Shown piece by piece: positions 17,412 to 27,200 of a DNA stretch of 64,000 nucleotides. Made by a program: the position numbers and the translations under genes. This stretch comes from Planctomycetota bacterium (GTDB lineage Bacteria; Planctomycetota; B15-G4). The stretch's first letter is position 1. Each line of letters opens with the position of its first letter. The notes under the pieces were generated by a model. The model saw nothing but the letters and a program-made list of their open reading frames with translations, was not told the origin of the DNA and made no database searches. Where the stretch lies: the NCBI GenBank assembly GCA_029259745.1, contig JAJDEO010000063.1:310001-374000 (forward strand). The letters are read 5' to 3'.

Positions 17412-18695
17412 ATGCCGGCCACCAGCGTGATCGGCGCCCAATGGGGCGACGAAGGCAAAGGCAAGATCATCGACCTGATCACGGATCGGGCCGACGTCGT
17501 CGTCCGCTTCCAGGGCGGCGCGAACGCGGGACACACCGTGATCGTGGACGGCGAAAAGTTCGTCTTCCACCTCCTGCCGTCCGGCGTGCTGCATCCGGGC
17601 AAGACGAACGTGCTCGGAAACGGCGTCGTGATCGATCCAGGCACGCTGATCGACGAGATCGAGCAGTTCGAGGCCAGCGGCCGTGAGCTCATGTCGCGCC
17701 TCTGGATCTCGGGCGCCGCGCACTGCGTGATGCCGTACCACAAGCGTGTCGACAACCTGCGCGAGGGCCGCAAGGCCGGGATCACGATCGGCACGACAGG
17801 GCGCGGAATCGGTCCCGCCTACGCAGACAAGGCCAACCGCACGGGCATCCGCATGTGGGACCTCGTCGACGCCGATCGTCTGCGGGCGCGGCTCGAGGCC
17901 AACGTCGCGGAGGTCAACGAGCTGATCACGCGCGTCTATGAGTCCGACCCGCTGGACGTCGATGAAATCTTCGAGCTGGCGCGCGGCTGGGGCGAACGCC
18001 TCGCGCCGAGTGTGCGTGAAACGGGTCGCCAGCTGCGTGACGACCTCAAGACGTCCAAGCACCTCTTCTTCGAGGGCGCCCAGGGCGTGATGCTCGACAT
18101 CGACCACGGCACGTACCCGTTCGTGACCTCGAGTCACTGCGACTCGCTCGGCATCGCGGCCGGCGCGGGCGTCTCGCCGCGTGAAATCGGGCACCAGCTC
18201 GGCGTCTGCAAGGCCTACTGCACGCGCGTCGGCGCGGGACCCTTCCCGTCCGAGCTGCACGGAGAAGTGGCCGACCGGCTGCGCGAGAGCGGCAGCGAGT
18301 TCGGCGCCACGACGGGTCGCCCGCGACGCTGCGGCTGGTTCGACGTCCCGGCGGCGCGCTACGCGGCGAGCCTGTGCGGGTTCGACGGACTCGCGATCAC
18401 GAAGCTCGACGTCATGTCGGGCCTCGGCGAAGTCGGGCTCGTCACGGGCTACCGCATCGCCGGCGAGGTCCACGAGGAATATCCCGTCGACACGCCGATG
18501 CTCGAGGCCGCCGAACCTATCGTGACGATGTTCGCCGGTTGGGATGAAGACCTCGGAGATGTACGCTCCTACGAAGATCTCCCCGCCACATGCCGGGCGT
18601 TCGTCGCCGAGATCACCTCGCGCGTCGGCGTGCCCTGGGAGATCCTCTCGGTGGGCCCGGCACGCGACAACACCATCATGCGGGAGACGGCGTGA
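17412..18695 (+). CDS. purA: Adenylosuccinate synthetase
   Basis: Joins IMP and aspartate using GTP, the first committed step to AMP. The 427-residue protein shows the whole family pattern: the P-loop GAQWGDEGKGK at the N-terminus, GGANAGHT, the IMP-binding GTTGRGIGPAY, FEGAQGVMLDIDHGTYPFVTSS, the TRVGAGPFPSE loop and TTGRPRRCGW. The start is the ATG before PATSVIGAQWGDEG, which gives the usual N-terminus; the upstream open frame adds a non-homologous extension. The stop overlaps the uppS start (GTGA). First gene of a seven-gene run. Confidence 0.96.
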   Translation: MPATSVIGAQWGDEGKGKIIDLITDRADVVVRFQGGANAGHTVIVDGEKFVFHLLPSGVLHPGKTNVLGNGVVIDPGTLIDEIEQFEASGRELMSRLWISGAAHCVMPYHKRVDNLREGRKAGITIGTTGRGIGPAYADKANRTGIRMWDLVDADRLRARLEANVAEVNELITRVYESDPLDVDEIFELARGWGERLAPSVRETGRQLRDDLKTSKHLFFEGAQGVMLDIDHGTYPFVTSSHCDSLGIAAGAGVSPREIGHQLGVCKAYCTRVGAGPFPSELHGEVADRLRESGSEFGATTGRPRRCGWFDVPAARYAASLCGFDGLAITKLDVMSGLGEVGLVTGYRIAGEVHEEYPVDTPMLEAAEPIVTMFAGWDEDLGDVRSYEDLPATCRAFVAEITSRVGVPWEILSVGPARDNTIMRETA

Positions 18696-19462
18696 CCTCG
18701 AACGCTCTCGACGCCGACGGCGGGTTCGACTTGTCGCCCGACAAGCTGCCTCGCCACGTCGCCATGATCATGGACGGAAACGGTCGCTGGGCCCAGAACA
18801 TGGGGCTCATCCGAACGTCCGGCCATGAGCGCGGCGCCGAGACGATCCGGTCGATCACCACGGAATGTGCGCGCCTCGGGCTCGAGCGGCTCACGCTCTA
18901 CGCCTTCAGCCTCGAGAACTGGAAGCGTCCGCGCACCGAGGTCGCGTTCCTCATGCGGCTGCTCAAGCGCTTCCTGATCGACGAGCGCGAGACGCTGATC
19001 GAGAACAACGTTCGGCTCACGGCGGTCGGTCGGCTCGACCTCATCCCGGACGGTCCGCGCCGCGAGCTCGACCGCACGATCGAGATGAGCGCGCATCACA
19101 CGGGGCTCAACCTCTGTCTCGCCCTGTCGTACGGCGGGCGGGCCGAGATCGTCGATGCCGCCAAGACCCTCGCGCGGCGCGTCGCGCGCGGTGAGATCTC
19201 CATCGACGACATCGACGAAGACGCGATCTCCGACAACCTCTACCAGCCCGGGCCCGACCCGGACCTGCTCGTGCGCACGGCCGGCGAGATGCGCGTCAGC
19301 AACTTCCTGCTCTGGCAGATCAGCTACTCGGAGCTCTACGTCACCGAGCGTTGCTGGCCGGAGTTCTCGCTCGAAGACCTGCACGCGGCGCTGCACAGCT
19401 ACGCGACGCGTACGCGCAAGTACGGCGGTCTCGTCGATCCCGCGGCTCCGGCGCGACCCTGA
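18692..19462 (+). CDS. uppS: Isoprenyl transferase (undecaprenyl diphosphate synthase)
   Basis: Cis-prenyltransferase that extends farnesyl diphosphate with isopentenyl diphosphate to the C55 lipid carrier for cell-wall and O-antigen synthesis. The 256-residue protein has the signature HVAMIMDGNGRWA with the catalytic Asp, the TLYAFSLENWKR segment, ALSYGGRAEI and the C-terminal diphosphate-binding DLLVRTAGEMRVSNFLLWQ. GTG start overlapping the purA stop. cdsA follows after a single base, so envelope-lipid genes are grouped here. Confidence 0.95.
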   Translation: MTSNALDADGGFDLSPDKLPRHVAMIMDGNGRWAQNMGLIRTSGHERGAETIRSITTECARLGLERLTLYAFSLENWKRPRTEVAFLMRLLKRFLIDERETLIENNVRLTAVGRLDLIPDGPRRELDRTIEMSAHHTGLNLCLALSYGGRAEIVDAAKTLARRVARGEISIDDIDEDAISDNLYQPGPDPDLLVRTAGEMRVSNFLLWQISYSELYVTERCWPEFSLEDLHAALHSYATRTRKYGGLVDPAAPARP

Positions 19463-19463
19463 G

Positions 19464-20309
19464 ATGCTGAAGCGCATCGCCGTCGGCGGAACGATTCTGC
19501 TCGTGGTCCTCGGCGCCTACGCGATCGACGCGAGCCGCGAGGGTGCCGACATCGCCTGTGCGGCGCTGGCGCTGCTCGTCGCCTTCGGGTCGCTCGAAGA
19601 GCTGCTCGTGATGGGCAACGCGAAGCAGGAGCGCAAGCTCGTCGGGCGCGTGGCGATCACGCTCTGGCTGGCTCTGCTCGCCCTCGCGGCGCTCGTCGCG
19701 GGACCTGTGCCCACTGTGATCGGCGATTTGCTCGTGGCGGGCTCGGCGGCCACCGGCGCGTTCGCGGTTTGGCATGTCCGCCAGGGTCCCGGTCCCGTGC
19801 CCTTCCGCCTGGCCGGCAGCCTCTGGTTCCAGGTGCCCTACGTCGGCGGCGTCGCATGTCTGCTGCTGCTGCTGCTCTCGGGCCTGCTCGACTACACCGT
19901 GGCGCTCGTCATCACGGCGAAGGCGTCCGACATCGGTGCCTACTTCACCGGCAAGACGCTCGGGAAAAACAAGCTGGCCCCGGCCGTGAGCCCCAACAAG
20001 ACCGTCGAGGGCGCCATCGGCGGCGTTCTGCTCTCGATGATCGTGGGTTGGTGGCTGCTCGGCGGGACGCTGATCGACATTCCGAGCGGGACGACGATTC
20101 CGACGGGGATCACGGCGGCGCTGCTCGGCGGCATCATCGCCGTCCTTGCGATGCTCGGCGATCTTTCCGAGTCGCTTCTCAAGCGCGCACGCTCGGTCAA
20201 AGACTCGGGAACCCTGTTCGGCCCGTCGGGCGGCTTCCTCGACCTCGTCGATTCGCTGCTCTTGGTAGGGCCATTCGCAGTGGCCTATACTGCCGTCGCC
20301 GTTCCGTGA
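19464..20309 (+). CDS. cdsA: Phosphatidate cytidylyltransferase
   Basis: Makes CDP-diacylglycerol from phosphatidic acid and CTP, the branch point for phospholipids. A 281-residue polytopic membrane protein with about eight hydrophobic segments. The catalytic region reads KASDIGAYFTGKTLGKNK, then SPNKTVEGAIGG, and the C-terminal signature is DLSESLLKRARSVKDSG followed by a GGFLDLVDS version of the usual GG.LDR.DS. The Arg of that last element is Leu here, a mild departure. The ATG is one base after the uppS stop; the longer upstream frame is inside uppS. Confidence 0.92.
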   Translation: MLKRIAVGGTILLVVLGAYAIDASREGADIACAALALLVAFGSLEELLVMGNAKQERKLVGRVAITLWLALLALAALVAGPVPTVIGDLLVAGSAATGAFAVWHVRQGPGPVPFRLAGSLWFQVPYVGGVACLLLLLLSGLLDYTVALVITAKASDIGAYFTGKTLGKNKLAPAVSPNKTVEGAIGGVLLSMIVGWWLLGGTLIDIPSGTTIPTGITAALLGGIIAVLAMLGDLSESLLKRARSVKDSGTLFGPSGGFLDLVDSLLLVGPFAVAYTAVAVP

Positions 20310-20375
20310 ACCCGTTCCCAACGGCATGTTCACGACACAATCCAGCGGCTCGCTGATCTCTCGCACGGCGCGATC

Positions 20376-21338
20376 ATGACCGTCACCGTCCCGCTGCATT
20401 CCACCGACGAAGAGCGCACGCTGCTCGGCCCGTCGGACGCCTACGCTCGCGCCATCCGCAACCGCTTCGACGTCACGCTCGCGGTGCGCGCCGGGCGCGT
20501 CTTCATCGACGGCACCGAAGAGGCTGCCGTGTCGGACGCGGTGCGCGTGGTGCGCGAGTTGCTCGACCACATCCGGAACAACGGCGGGCAGATCGAGGAG
20601 TCGTTCGTCCTCAAGGTGATGGACGTGTCGCACACGACGGTGCCCGAGGCGCTGGAGGGCGGGCCGGCGAGCCTGCCGCCGAACGTTGCGCCGCGCTCGA
20701 AAGGCCAGGAGCGATTCGTGCGCTCGATGTCCAAGGAGACGATCACGGTCGCGGTCGGCCCGGCCGGCACCGGCAAGACGTACCTCGCCGCCGCGATGGC
20801 CGTGTCGGCGCTGCGCAAGGGACAGTTCAAGCGCCTCGTTCTCGTGCGTCCGGCCGTCGAGGCAGGCGAGCACCTCGGGTTCCTGCCCGGGGACTACGTC
20901 GCGAAGATCAATCCGTACCTTCGTCCGCTCTACGACGCCCTCCAGGCGCACCTCGAAACCGGTCGGCTCCAGCACTTCATCGAAACCGACGTGGTCGAGA
21001 TCGCGCCCCTCGCCTACATGCGTGGACGCACGCTCGACGACTGCTTCATTCTGCTCGACGAAGCGCAGAACACGACGCGCGGGCAGATGAAGATGTTCCT
21101 CACGCGCATGGGCAACAACAGCAAGATCGTCGTCACGGGCGATCTCAGTCAGGTCGACTTGCCGCGCACCGAGACGTCGGGCTTGCGCGACGCCGAGCGG
21201 CTGCTCGCAAACATCCCCGGCATCGGTCTGATCCGGCTCGAGTCGCGCGATATCGTGCGCCATCCGCTCGTGCAGAAGATCGTCAATGCCTACGACGCCC
21301 ATGATCGCCGCGCTGACGCGAAGGCCAAGGGGAAGTGA
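20376..21338 (+). CDS. phoH: PhoH-like ATPase
   Basis: A 320-residue PhoH-family P-loop ATPase, a cytoplasmic protein usually linked to RNA metabolism and commonly paired with ybeY, as here. The N-terminal 110 residues form a KH-like, possibly RNA-binding segment. The ATPase core has Walker A GPAGTGKTYLA, LVRPAVEAGEHLGFLPGD, PLAYMRGRTLDD, Walker B FILLDEAQN and the VTGDLSQVDLPR sensor. It is 66 bases after cdsA, the largest gap in the operon. The stop overlaps the GTG of ybeY. Confidence 0.93.
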   Translation: MTVTVPLHSTDEERTLLGPSDAYARAIRNRFDVTLAVRAGRVFIDGTEEAAVSDAVRVVRELLDHIRNNGGQIEESFVLKVMDVSHTTVPEALEGGPASLPPNVAPRSKGQERFVRSMSKETITVAVGPAGTGKTYLAAAMAVSALRKGQFKRLVLVRPAVEAGEHLGFLPGDYVAKINPYLRPLYDALQAHLETGRLQHFIETDVVEIAPLAYMRGRTLDDCFILLDEAQNTTRGQMKMFLTRMGNNSKIVVTGDLSQVDLPRTETSGLRDAERLLANIPGIGLIRLESRDIVRHPLVQKIVNAYDAHDRRADAKAKGK

Positions 21339-21778
21339 TCCAGCTGGCCAACGAGCAAAACCGCATCGAAGTGAGCGAAGCCGAAGTGGCCGCGCTCGTC
21401 GGGGCTGTGTACGCGTCGGAGAACCTGGCGCCGGTGCCGTTGTCGATCGCGATCGTGGATGACGAGACGATCCGCGACGTCAACCGCACGCACCTCGATC
21501 ACGACTGGGCCACCGACTCGATCTCGTTCGGATACGACGAGGACGCGGGCGAGCTGCTCGAAGGTGACGTCGCTGGCGAGGTGATCGTGTCGGCCGAGAC
21601 GGCGGCCCGCGAGGCGCGCGAGCACGGCAACACGCCGCGCTACGAACTGTTCCTCTACATCGCCCATGCCACGTTGCACCTGCTCGGGCACGACGACGAC
21701 ACGCCCGCGAAGCGCGACGCCATGAACGCGCGTGCGGCCGAGATCCTCGCCGGGCTTCCCGCTGAGGTGGCGCCATGA
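21335..21778 (+). CDS. ybeY: Endoribonuclease YbeY (rRNA maturation), variant metal site
   Basis: A 147-residue single-domain zinc RNase of the YbeY family, which acts in 16S rRNA 3'-end maturation and ribosome quality control. It has the IVDDETIRDVNRTHLDHDWATDSISF core and the metal-site helix HATLHLLGHDDD. The family pattern is H-x3-H-x5-H; here the first two His are kept, but the third ligand position is Asp and a His sits two residues earlier. It may still bind metal with Asp or the shifted His. GTG start overlapping the phoH stop; stop overlapping the next ATG. Confidence 0.88.
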   Translation: MIQLANEQNRIEVSEAEVAALVGAVYASENLAPVPLSIAIVDDETIRDVNRTHLDHDWATDSISFGYDEDAGELLEGDVAGEVIVSAETAAREAREHGNTPRYELFLYIAHATLHLLGHDDDTPAKRDAMNARAAEILAGLPAEVAP

Positions 21779-22845
21779 TGCTCTTCCAGCGCCGCGTGCT
21801 GATCGAGCTGATCCGCAACGCGATGGTCGCGGGCGTCGGGTTGCTCGTCGTGTTGCTGCTGGCCACGACGGTCACGGTCGTCCAAAAGTCGGACGTGCTC
21901 TCCCTGACGATGTTCGCGAAGGCCCTGCCGATCTTCGCGGCGACGCACCTCGACATGGTGATCCCCGTGTCGGTGCTCGTATCGATCGTGATCACGTACA
22001 GCCGTGTGAACGCCGACAACGAGGTCGACACGCTGCGAGCGTCCGGTGTGCACCCGGCCGAGTGGCTGACGCCCGGCGTGATCTTCGGGGCGCTCATGGC
22101 CCTCGTGCTGCTGGTCATCGTCGACAGTGCCCAGCCGCTCGCCGCGCGCGAGCAGCGCCGACTGAGCAAGGCCATCGACCTTCCGACGCTGCTCCAGCAG
22201 CGCCTGTCGGCCGGCGAGGCCGTCAAGCTCGGTGACCTCTACAGCATTTCCGCCGACGCCGTGTCAGACGAAGGGCGCCCCGAGAAGGTGCGCATCCAGT
22301 TCTTCGACCTCGAAGGTGAACTCGAGCGCGAGATCGTCTCCGAGACGGCCGACCTGTCGATCAACGAACTCACGGCCGAGTTCGAGCTCGACCTCTTCGA
22401 TTGGCGCATGACGCGCGGCGGAAGTACGAGCGGCGACCAGATGAAAGTGTCGATCCCGCTGCCACGCGACATCGCCGACCTGAAGATCGAACACCTCACG
22501 ACGCCACAGCTCAAGGCCTGGCTCGACCGCTCCGAGGAGCGCCGCTTCTCGTTCCGCGAGCCCTCGGTTGTCGGCGCCGTGCACCTGCGTCTCGCGACGG
22601 CGATCACGTGCCTCCTCTTCGCGTTGATCGGCATGCCCGTCGCGCTGATGAACAAGCGCCACGACAAGGTCCACGCGTTCCTCATCGCGTTCCTGCTCGC
22701 GCTCTTCATCTACTACCCGTCGCTGAAGGTCTCGCAGGCGCTGTTCGAGGTGGACGGGATCTCACCCGTCGTCGCGAGCTGGTCCGGCACGGGCGTGATG
22801 GCCGTGATCGGGCTGGGGCTCTGCGCCAAGGTGGTGCGGCGATGA
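21775..22845 (+). CDS. LptF/LptG-family permease (first of two)
   Basis: A 356-residue inner-membrane protein of the YjgP/YjgQ family, the permease part of the Lpt ABC machine that lifts lipopolysaccharide out of the inner membrane. The family layout is clear: three N-terminal membrane helices (to about residue 125), a periplasmic beta-jellyroll-like domain (about 130-255), then three helices (about 265-350). The N-terminus (MLFQRRVLIELIRNA) resembles LptF more than LptG, but the assignment is not firm. Start and stop overlap both neighbours (ATGA each). The ATPase LptB is not in the window. Confidence 0.85.
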   Translation: MMLFQRRVLIELIRNAMVAGVGLLVVLLLATTVTVVQKSDVLSLTMFAKALPIFAATHLDMVIPVSVLVSIVITYSRVNADNEVDTLRASGVHPAEWLTPGVIFGALMALVLLVIVDSAQPLAAREQRRLSKAIDLPTLLQQRLSAGEAVKLGDLYSISADAVSDEGRPEKVRIQFFDLEGELEREIVSETADLSINELTAEFELDLFDWRMTRGGSTSGDQMKVSIPLPRDIADLKIEHLTTPQLKAWLDRSEERRFSFREPSVVGAVHLRLATAITCLLFALIGMPVALMNKRHDKVHAFLIAFLLALFIYYPSLKVSQALFEVDGISPVVASWSGTGVMAVIGLGLCAKVVRR

Positions 22846-23927
22846 TGATCGGGAAGATGGACCGGTACGTGGGCAAGGTCTTTCTGTCGTCGTGGCTCGT
22901 GAGCGCCGTGTTCTTCCTCGGGCTCTTCGGGATCGTCAACTTCTTCGGGAAGCTCGGCGACCTGCTCGAGAGCATGGGCGAGCAGGAAATGCCGCTGTCG
23001 GCGTTGGGCTGGTTCTACCTCTACGCCCTGCCGTCTTTGTCGATGACGATCGCGCCGTTCGTGATGCTGATCGCGGCGCTGTTCACGATCGTGCGCCTCA
23101 AGAAGCACAACGAGTTCATGGCGATGGTGCTCACCGGGCGCAGCACGAAGCGCGTGGCGATGCCCGTCTTCGTGCTGACCGCCGTCGCGATGGTGCTGCT
23201 CGTCGTGGTGCAGGAGAAGGTCGTTCCCGACGTGGCGCTCAAGCGGCTCGAACTCGAGTCGCAGCTCTTCCACGCCGACTCGCTCGTCATCGAGAGCATC
23301 AACCTGCGCGACTCGAAAGGGCGCTGGTTCACGGTCAAGAACTACCACTCCGAAGAAGAGCGCATCGAATCCCTGAATGTCTCGTACTTCGACGACGCGG
23401 GCGACGTCCACGTCGCCATCGAGGGCAAGAACGCCACGTGGGACGGACAAGCGCGCGGTTGGCGCATCGAGAACGGGACGAGCACGGTCCAGCCCATGGG
23501 GAGCGGGGCGCCGATCACCGAGCCCGCACCGTTCGTCGACACCGACCTGCGTCCCGAGGACCTCCTCCAGGAGCACCTCAGTCCGTTCGACCTCAGCTAC
23601 GATCGCGTGCTCGAGCGCTCGGAACGCTACCCGCTCAAGAACTCGTACCAGCTGCTGCGGCACTATCACTTCACCTATCCGCTGAGCATCATGCTGCTCG
23701 TCCTGCTCGGCGTGCCGTTGGCGCTGCGCTCGGGTCCTTCGAACACACGCGGGAAGCGGCTCGGCGGCTCGGCTGTGGCCGTCGGCTTGTGCGTGCTCTT
23801 TCTCGCTGCGGACAACGTCTTCCGTGAGCTGGGCAACAAGGGCGTGCTCGATCCCGCTCTCGCGGCATGGATGCCCGTCATCCTGGCCGGTAGCCTTGCC
23901 TTCGTGACGCTCGACAGCGCGGACTGA
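22842..23927 (+). CDS. LptF/LptG-family permease (second of two)
   Basis: A 361-residue relative of the preceding gene with the same plan: membrane helices at the N-terminus (KMDRYVGKVFLSSWLVSAVFF), helices near residues 70-125, a periplasmic domain (about 130-270), and three C-terminal helices. The opening MDRYVGKVFL fits LptG/YjgQ proteins, so the pair is probably the lptF-lptG permease of an LPS export system. The ATG overlaps the previous stop. It ends the operon; a 294-base gap follows. Confidence 0.85.
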   Translation: MMIGKMDRYVGKVFLSSWLVSAVFFLGLFGIVNFFGKLGDLLESMGEQEMPLSALGWFYLYALPSLSMTIAPFVMLIAALFTIVRLKKHNEFMAMVLTGRSTKRVAMPVFVLTAVAMVLLVVVQEKVVPDVALKRLELESQLFHADSLVIESINLRDSKGRWFTVKNYHSEEERIESLNVSYFDDAGDVHVAIEGKNATWDGQARGWRIENGTSTVQPMGSGAPITEPAPFVDTDLRPEDLLQEHLSPFDLSYDRVLERSERYPLKNSYQLLRHYHFTYPLSIMLLVLLGVPLALRSGPSNTRGKRLGGSAVAVGLCVLFLAADNVFRELGNKGVLDPALAAWMPVILAGSLAFVTLDSAD

Positions 23928-24221
23928 CCGTTCTGGCGCGCACGTGAGCGCACGGCGGTTCGTCGCCGCGGGCCGTGCCGATTCTCGCTTGCAGACAGTC
24001 GATCGTCGCGTCGTCGCGGCCTCGACATGCGGCGAGCGACAACGTCCCTTCTGCGCGACCGTTCAGGTCATTCTCGACGTTTCAGTCATGTGTTGCTCGG
24101 CTTCCCCCTTGCCGCTTCACAGAAGGACGTCACACTGAAGCGTTCGTTGGCCACCCTGCGCGAACGCAACTCCCACTTTGCGTCGCCCCCACTGGGTCTG
24201 GTCCCTCCACGGAATCGAACG
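23928..24221. other. Intergenic region upstream of the propeller/haem gene
   Basis: A 294-base gap after the lpt operon. It is less GC-biased than the neighbouring coding DNA and probably carries the operon's end and the promoter of the secreted haem protein. No strong hairpin or clear -35/-10 pair was found. Confidence 0.4.
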
Positions 24222-27200
24222 ATGTCTCGCCCCTCGATTGGCACCTGTGTCCTCGTCGTTTCGCTGCTCGCTGTGCTTGGCAGCGAGGGTCAGGCGCAAC
24301 GAACTCCGCGTTCGGCTCCGACGCTGGCCGCCACGGCAACGGCGCCCGTCGCGAGTGCCGCGCACGCTCCGTTCATGAGCTTCGAGTCGGGGCCCGTCCA
24401 GCCCATGCTCGTCACGCTCGACGGGTCGCAGCTGCTGGCCTTGAACACGGCGGACGGACGTCTCGAGATCTTCGACATCGTCACCGACGGGGCCGTCGTC
24501 GACGTCGACCCCGCGCCGGGGCACGCACGTTCGGCGCAGCGTTCGGGTAAGCCGGGATCGCAGGGCGGTGTCGTGCCGGGTGTCGGTCTCGGTGCCGGAG
24601 CTGGTGTCGGTGGGACACCCGCGACGACGCCGCTGCACCTCGTGCCGGCCGGCTCGGTGTTCACCGGTCTCGAGCCTGTCGCGATCGCCAGGCATGAGAC
24701 GGACAACGACATCGTGTTCGTCTCGAACAACATCTCGGACACCGTGGTCGTCGTGAACATCTCCGAGCGCCGCGTGCTCGCGTCGCTGCCCGTCGGTGAC
24801 GAGCCGGGCGGTCTCGCCGTGTTCAATGGTCGCGTGTTCGTGACGACGGCCCGCACGCCGGAAGTCGTGCCCACGCCGGGGCAGGCCGACCCCGGTCCGA
24901 TGAAGGAAAACTCGATCGTCGTAATGCGGGCCAACCCGCCGTACTCGATCCTCACGGCGCGCCGCATGCCGGCCGTCAAGCCGCGCGACGTCACGGTGGC
25001 GGACGGCACGCTCTACATCATCCCGCAGAACTCGGGCAATCGGACCACGCTCCTGCCGTTCGCGCAGGCCGAGGCGATGGGCCTCCAGCAGTTCGAGATC
25101 GACGCCTTCAACCCCGAGATCGACCTCAACCCCGGTCTCGTCAACGGCAACCTCACGTTTCCGGTCTTCGCGGCAGGCTGGCTCGTGCCGACGGTCTCGA
25201 AGATCGTCTTCGACACGGAGGTGATCGGGCCGTTGTTGCCGGACGCCGACGTCATCGCCCTCAACCCGACGACGCTGGCCTTTGGATCCATCACGAAGGG
25301 CGTCGGGACGACGCTGTTCGACATCGAGCACAACCCGGTCGACGGAACGCTCTGGGTGGCCGCAAGCGACGCCAACAACCGCATCCGCTTCGAGCCCGTC
25401 CTGAAAGGCACGGCCGTCGACAACCGCGTCTCGATCGTCGACCCGACAGCCGGCACGGTGGACATCCTGAGCCTCGAGCCGCCGTTCCTCCCCGAGCGTC
25501 GCAGCCAGCCGGTCGCGATCGAGATCGCGTCGGGTTCGTTCGGTGACTTTGCGTACGTCGCCTCGCACGGCACGGCCAGCGTGCTCGTGATCGATGCTGC
25601 GACGCGCACGTTCGTGCAGGAGATCGACACGGCCGAGATGCCGCTCGGTCTCGAAGTGGACGAGTCGCGCGGACTGCTGTTCGTCTACACGCGCGGTGAT
25701 CAGTCGATCCGCGCCTACGACATCGCCGACGGCCACGCGCCGATCGGCCCCGCGACGGCTCTCGGCTACGACCCCGAGCCGCCGCTCTTCGCAGCCGGCC
25801 GCGGACATCTCTACGACGCCCGTGACTCGCACGGCAACGGCTCGATGTCCTGCGCCACGTGCCACATCTTCGCGCACCACGATTCGTCGGCATGGGACCT
25901 CGGCGATCCCGGTGGCTCGTTCGCCTATTTTTACCCGGACATCATCGGTCACCTCCCGGGCCAAGAGATCGTCAAGGCGATGGTCGACCAGACGCAGGTC
26001 GTGAACCATCCGATGAAGGGACCGATGACGACGCAGTCGCTGCGCGGCTTGATCCCGTCGACCGGCGGGCAGAGCCTGCCGCTGCACTGGCGCGGCGACC
26101 GTCGCTTCTTCCAGGTGTTCCGCAACGCCTTCGTCGGGCTTCAGGGCGGCACGGGCATCAGCCACGCGCAGATGCAGGAGTTTGCCGGGTTTGCGCGCAT
26201 GCTCGCCTACCCGCCGAACCCGTACGAACCGAAGAACCGCGAGTACACGGGTCTGGCGGCTACCGGGCGTGACATCTTCGGCATGAATCCGAACGTGCCG
26301 GGCAAGCAGATGCACCCGCACGAAGAGCCGACGTGCATCACGTGTCACTTCGGCGACTTCGCAAGCGACTCCGACTACACGGGCAGCCTGCCCGGCGTGA
26401 ACAGCGGCGTGTCGCTGATGATCAACATGCCGACGCTTCGTGGTGTCTACGAGAAGGAGTTCAAGGCGCTCACGGGCTTCGGTGTCTTGCACGACGGTGA
26501 GATCCCGGGTGTGCGGGCCTTCTTCGAGGCGACGGGTGTCGGCGGGCTGATGCTCGCGCCCAACTTCACGTCCGACGATCGCGATGCCGTGACCGAGTTC
26601 GTGCGTCAGTGGGACACGGGAATCTCGCCGCTCGTCGGTGCGCAGGTGGTCGGCGAGATCGCGACGGCCGCCGCGACGAGCGCCTTCCTCAATCTCGCGG
26701 AGGTCGAAGCCGAGGACGACCAGGTCGATCTCACGTTCAAGGCGACGCTGATGTCGACGACGCCGCCGACGCGTCTCGGAGGTCACTACCGCGAAGTGCA
26801 TGGCGTGTGGGGCTACCAGCTCGACACGGACGTGTTCCTGACGCGAGCCGAGATGTTGAGCCTGCTCGCCACGGGGGGCGGTTCGGCGCTCTTCACATGC
26901 GTGCCCCCGGGAACGGGTGGTCGCTATGGCATCGACCGCGACGAAGACGGTCTCTACGACTTCGCCGAGAATGCGGCTGGCACGCGGACGACGCACCCCG
27001 ACACGGACGGTGATGGCTACCTCGATGGCTTCGAGGCGCTGATCGGGGCCGACCCGCTCACGGCGGATGCTTCGCTGCCCGACGTCATTCGTCCCGCGAT
27101 CACGTCGGGCGCGGTGCTCGAGGTGTTCGCGGATGTTGCCACGTTGAGCTTCTTCACGGATGAACCCGTCACGTTCGCCGCGGAGGTCTCGCTCGCCGGT

